DNA from: Allosalinactinospora lopnorensis
GTDB taxonomy: Bacteria > Actinomycetota > Actinomycetes > Streptosporangiales > Streptosporangiaceae
NCBI RefSeq assembly: GCF_000981225.1
Contig: NZ_LAJC01000066.1
Span: 1 to 33,774 of the forward strand
Length of the DNA: 33,774 nucleotides
Direction of reading: 5' to 3'
The position numbers and the translations under genes were made by a program. Shown here one piece after another: positions 32,789 through 33,774 of the stretch; the first letter of the stretch is position 1; every line of letters starts with the position of its first letter. The notes under the pieces are model-generated. The model was not told the origin of the DNA. It searched no databases and saw only the letters and a list, made by a program, of their open reading frames with translations.

Positions 32789-33205
32789 TCACTTGCCTCT
32801 TTGCACGGGAATGCGGCGCTCCTTCTTCTCCTTCTCCTTGGTCGGAATCGGCACGCTGACCTCGAGGATCCCGTTGTTGTACGTCGCCTGTACGTCGCTC
32901 TCGTCCACCCCTTCAGGCAAGGTCACGGTGCGGACGAAGGAGCCGTAGCGAAACTCCGAGCGGTGCTTCTCCTTGCTCCCCTCCCGCCGCTCGCCGCGGA
33001 TCGTCAGCCTGCCGGAGGCGACGGTGATGTCGACGTCCTTCTCCGGGTCGATGCCCGGCATCTCGGCCCGCACGACATAGCGGCCGTCCTCTTCGAAGTC
33101 CTCGACGCGTATCCGGTACATGCCGGGCCGCTCACTGAAGAACGGCATGTCGAACCAGTCGGACAGATCAGGAAACAGCGTTCCTCTGCGTGACAGCTCA
33201 GCCAT
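32789..33205 (-). CDS. Hsp20/alpha-crystallin small heat-shock protein
   Basis: A 138-residue holdase chaperone. The alpha-crystallin domain spans about residues 38-125 (YVVRAEMPGIDPEKDVDITVASGRLTIRGER and FRYGSFVRTVTLPEGVD in pieces) and ends with the family's I-x-V-like VSVPIP before a Lys/Glu-rich tail. The ATG at 33205 follows GGGGGG; a longer in-frame start is Arg-rich and rejected. Such proteins bind unfolding proteins without ATP. No HspR (HAIR) or CIRCE element was seen upstream. Its neighbours, an eRF1-like protein and DUF2267, suggest a small stress group, which is inference. Confidence 0.93.
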   Translation of the reverse strand: MAELSRRGTLFPDLSDWFDMPFFSERPGMYRIRVEDFEEDGRYVVRAEMPGIDPEKDVDITVASGRLTIRGERREGSKEKHRSEFRYGSFVRTVTLPEGVDESDVQATYNNGILEVSVPIPTKEKEKKERRIPVQRGK

Positions 33206-33302
33206 GGTTGTCCCCCCCTCAACCCCTCTGGCTTCCGTCGTCCTTCTGCCTGGCACTACCCGAACAGCACCTCCGTATCCGGCCGAAATCTCTTCCGGAC
33301 GC

Positions 33303-33412
33303 GGACCAGGGCGGCATGGCCGAGCAGCGCCGGATACCGCTCGCCGGGCCGACCGGCGGGCGGCATCGAGACCGGGGCCGGCGGCCTCGGAGAGAACCTG
33401 CTCTCTACACGG
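33303..33412 (+). pseudogene. Decayed fragment of the 29767 methyltransferase
   Basis: 33303-33336 is identical to 29826-29859, and homology continues with few changes to about 33358 (DQGGMAEQRRI-LAG in translation). After a diverged piece of motif I, the sequence jumps to GGCCTCGGAGAGAACCTG (33383-33400), matching the codons for GLGEDLP at 30030-30051. So roughly 120 bases are deleted internally and the frame is lost. It is a partial duplication of the methyltransferase, decayed and non-coding. Confidence 0.75.
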
Positions 33413-33586
33413 GCTCGGCAAACAGGACTTCCGGGACATGATCCGTGTATCCAAGCATGTTCATGGGTGGGTTTCCGTTTCCGCCGCGGCCGTCGGAGCA
33501 CTCGCGCCGGGGCGCGGCTCGAATCGAGGGCGCGGCAGTCCAACCAGGCGAGGTAGCTCGCCTCGGGCCGGGCTCGCGGAGTGGGC

Positions 33587-33667
33587 TCAGGGATGCAGTA
33601 GCTGTTCGCGAAGTGCCTCGACCAGGTCGTCGTCAACACCGAGCTGTTCGGCGGCGTAGCCGTAGAA
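33587..33667 (-). pseudogene. Orphan C-terminal protein fragment
   Basis: On the minus strand the last 26 codons of a protein are visible (FYGYAAEQLGVDDDL, VEALREQLLHP, then TGA), with coding character. Immediately upstream the same frame has a stop (TAG), and the DNA switches to the unrelated plus-strand fragment at 33668. I do not recognise the parent protein. Confidence 0.4.
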
Positions 33668-33774
33668 CTACGACCCGCGCCCGCCCGACCACGCGGTCTA
33701 CAAGATCGCTCCCGGGCGGCAGGGTGAGATGTGACAGGAGTGCTCGGAGGGCGGCTTCATCTGCGTCGGCTGGG
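33666..33774 (+). pseudogene. 5' fragment of an EVE/McrB-like N-terminal domain gene with in-frame stop (continues outside window)
   Basis: The frame reads NYDPRPPDHAVYKIAPGRQGEM, then TGA at 33732-33734, then QECSEGGFICVGW. The pattern YKIAPG, Trp, x2, Cys, Gly-Gly, ICVGW is typical of the PUA/EVE-like domain at the start of McrB-type AAA restriction proteins. The stop replaces the expected Trp codon TGG. There is no clear start codon, so it is probably a broken gene. Confidence 0.5.

Larger units (their letters stand above)
33206..33774. other. Right-end region without intact genes
   Basis: Apart from the three gene fragments listed separately, this stretch holds no gene that I can support. 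Open frames across it lack ribosome sites and family motifs. Its patchwork of remnants in both orientations suggests a rearrangement-prone spot. Confidence 0.5.

Noticed and set aside
33206-33454. N-terminal extension of Hsp20 on the minus strand
   Set aside because: Arg-rich and unlike Hsp20 termini; the ATG at 33205 has a G-rich ribosome site and a normal family length.
1-33774. tRNA/rRNA genes, CRISPR arrays, insertion sequences, attachment sites
   Set aside because: Looked for tRNA T-loop plus CCA-like patterns, regularly spaced repeats, transposase motifs and flanking inverted repeats; none was convincing by eye.

Overview
The window looks like a chromosomal segment of a high-GC Gram-positive filamentous actinomycete. 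The evidence is very high GC with G/C-biased third positions, many GTG starts, AGGAGG-type ribosome sites, and a modular PKS, SARP regulator, XRE/DUF5753 plus DUF397 pair, STAS and HATPase switch proteins, roadblock protein, ECF sigma factors with fused tails and a mycothiol-type isomerase fold. A Streptosporangiales/Nocardiopsaceae-like source is only a guess.

Left part (1-5.7 kb) is the edge of a polyketide cluster. It holds the C-terminus of a type I PKS with a shrunken AT that has lost its GHSxG serine, a frameshifted type II thioesterase, two tandem FAD-dependent epoxidase-like monooxygenases sharing a 241-bp identical tract, and a divergent SnoaL-like protein. The combination recalls polyether clusters (inactive KS-AT didomain, epoxidase, SnoaL-fold epoxide hydrolase), but the product is unknown.

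Middle-left (5.8-18.2 kb) is regulatory: a translationally coupled STAS and MEDS-HATPase pair, a small protein in frame with an XRE/DUF5753 regulator, DUF397, a SARP regulator broken by two frameshifts, a metallophosphoesterase, two paralogous double-headed EspR-like DNA-binding proteins flanking a lone roadblock protein, and a frameshifted HATPase. At least four apparent frameshifts fall in the first 18 kb, and none was recognised in the intact genes of the right half.

Middle-right (18.4-24.3 kb) carries the first 33 or so codons of a secreted protein cut off at an alpha/beta hydrolase gene, then a minus-strand operon (two VOC proteins, SigX5-type ECF sigma factor with SnoaL-like tail, mycothiol-dependent-isomerase-like protein), then a YCII protein with an ECF42-type sigma factor. 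From 24.4 to 27.8 kb there is a divergent sulfane-sulfur module: an ArsR-rhodanese regulator facing an MBL-rhodanese-rhodanese enzyme coupled to an MFS transporter. From 27.9 to 30.4 kb a TetR regulator with two tandem operator-like sites faces a P450 and methyltransferase pair.

Right end (30.8-33.8 kb) holds an eRF1-like (baeRF/Vms1-type) protein with a zinc ribbon, a DUF2267 protein and an Hsp20 chaperone, which may form a translation or protein-quality stress group. The last 500 bp is a graveyard: a decayed copy of part of the upstream methyltransferase, an orphan C-terminal fragment, and the start of an EVE/McrB-like gene with an in-frame stop. No rRNA, tRNA, transposase, CRISPR array or replication origin was recognised.
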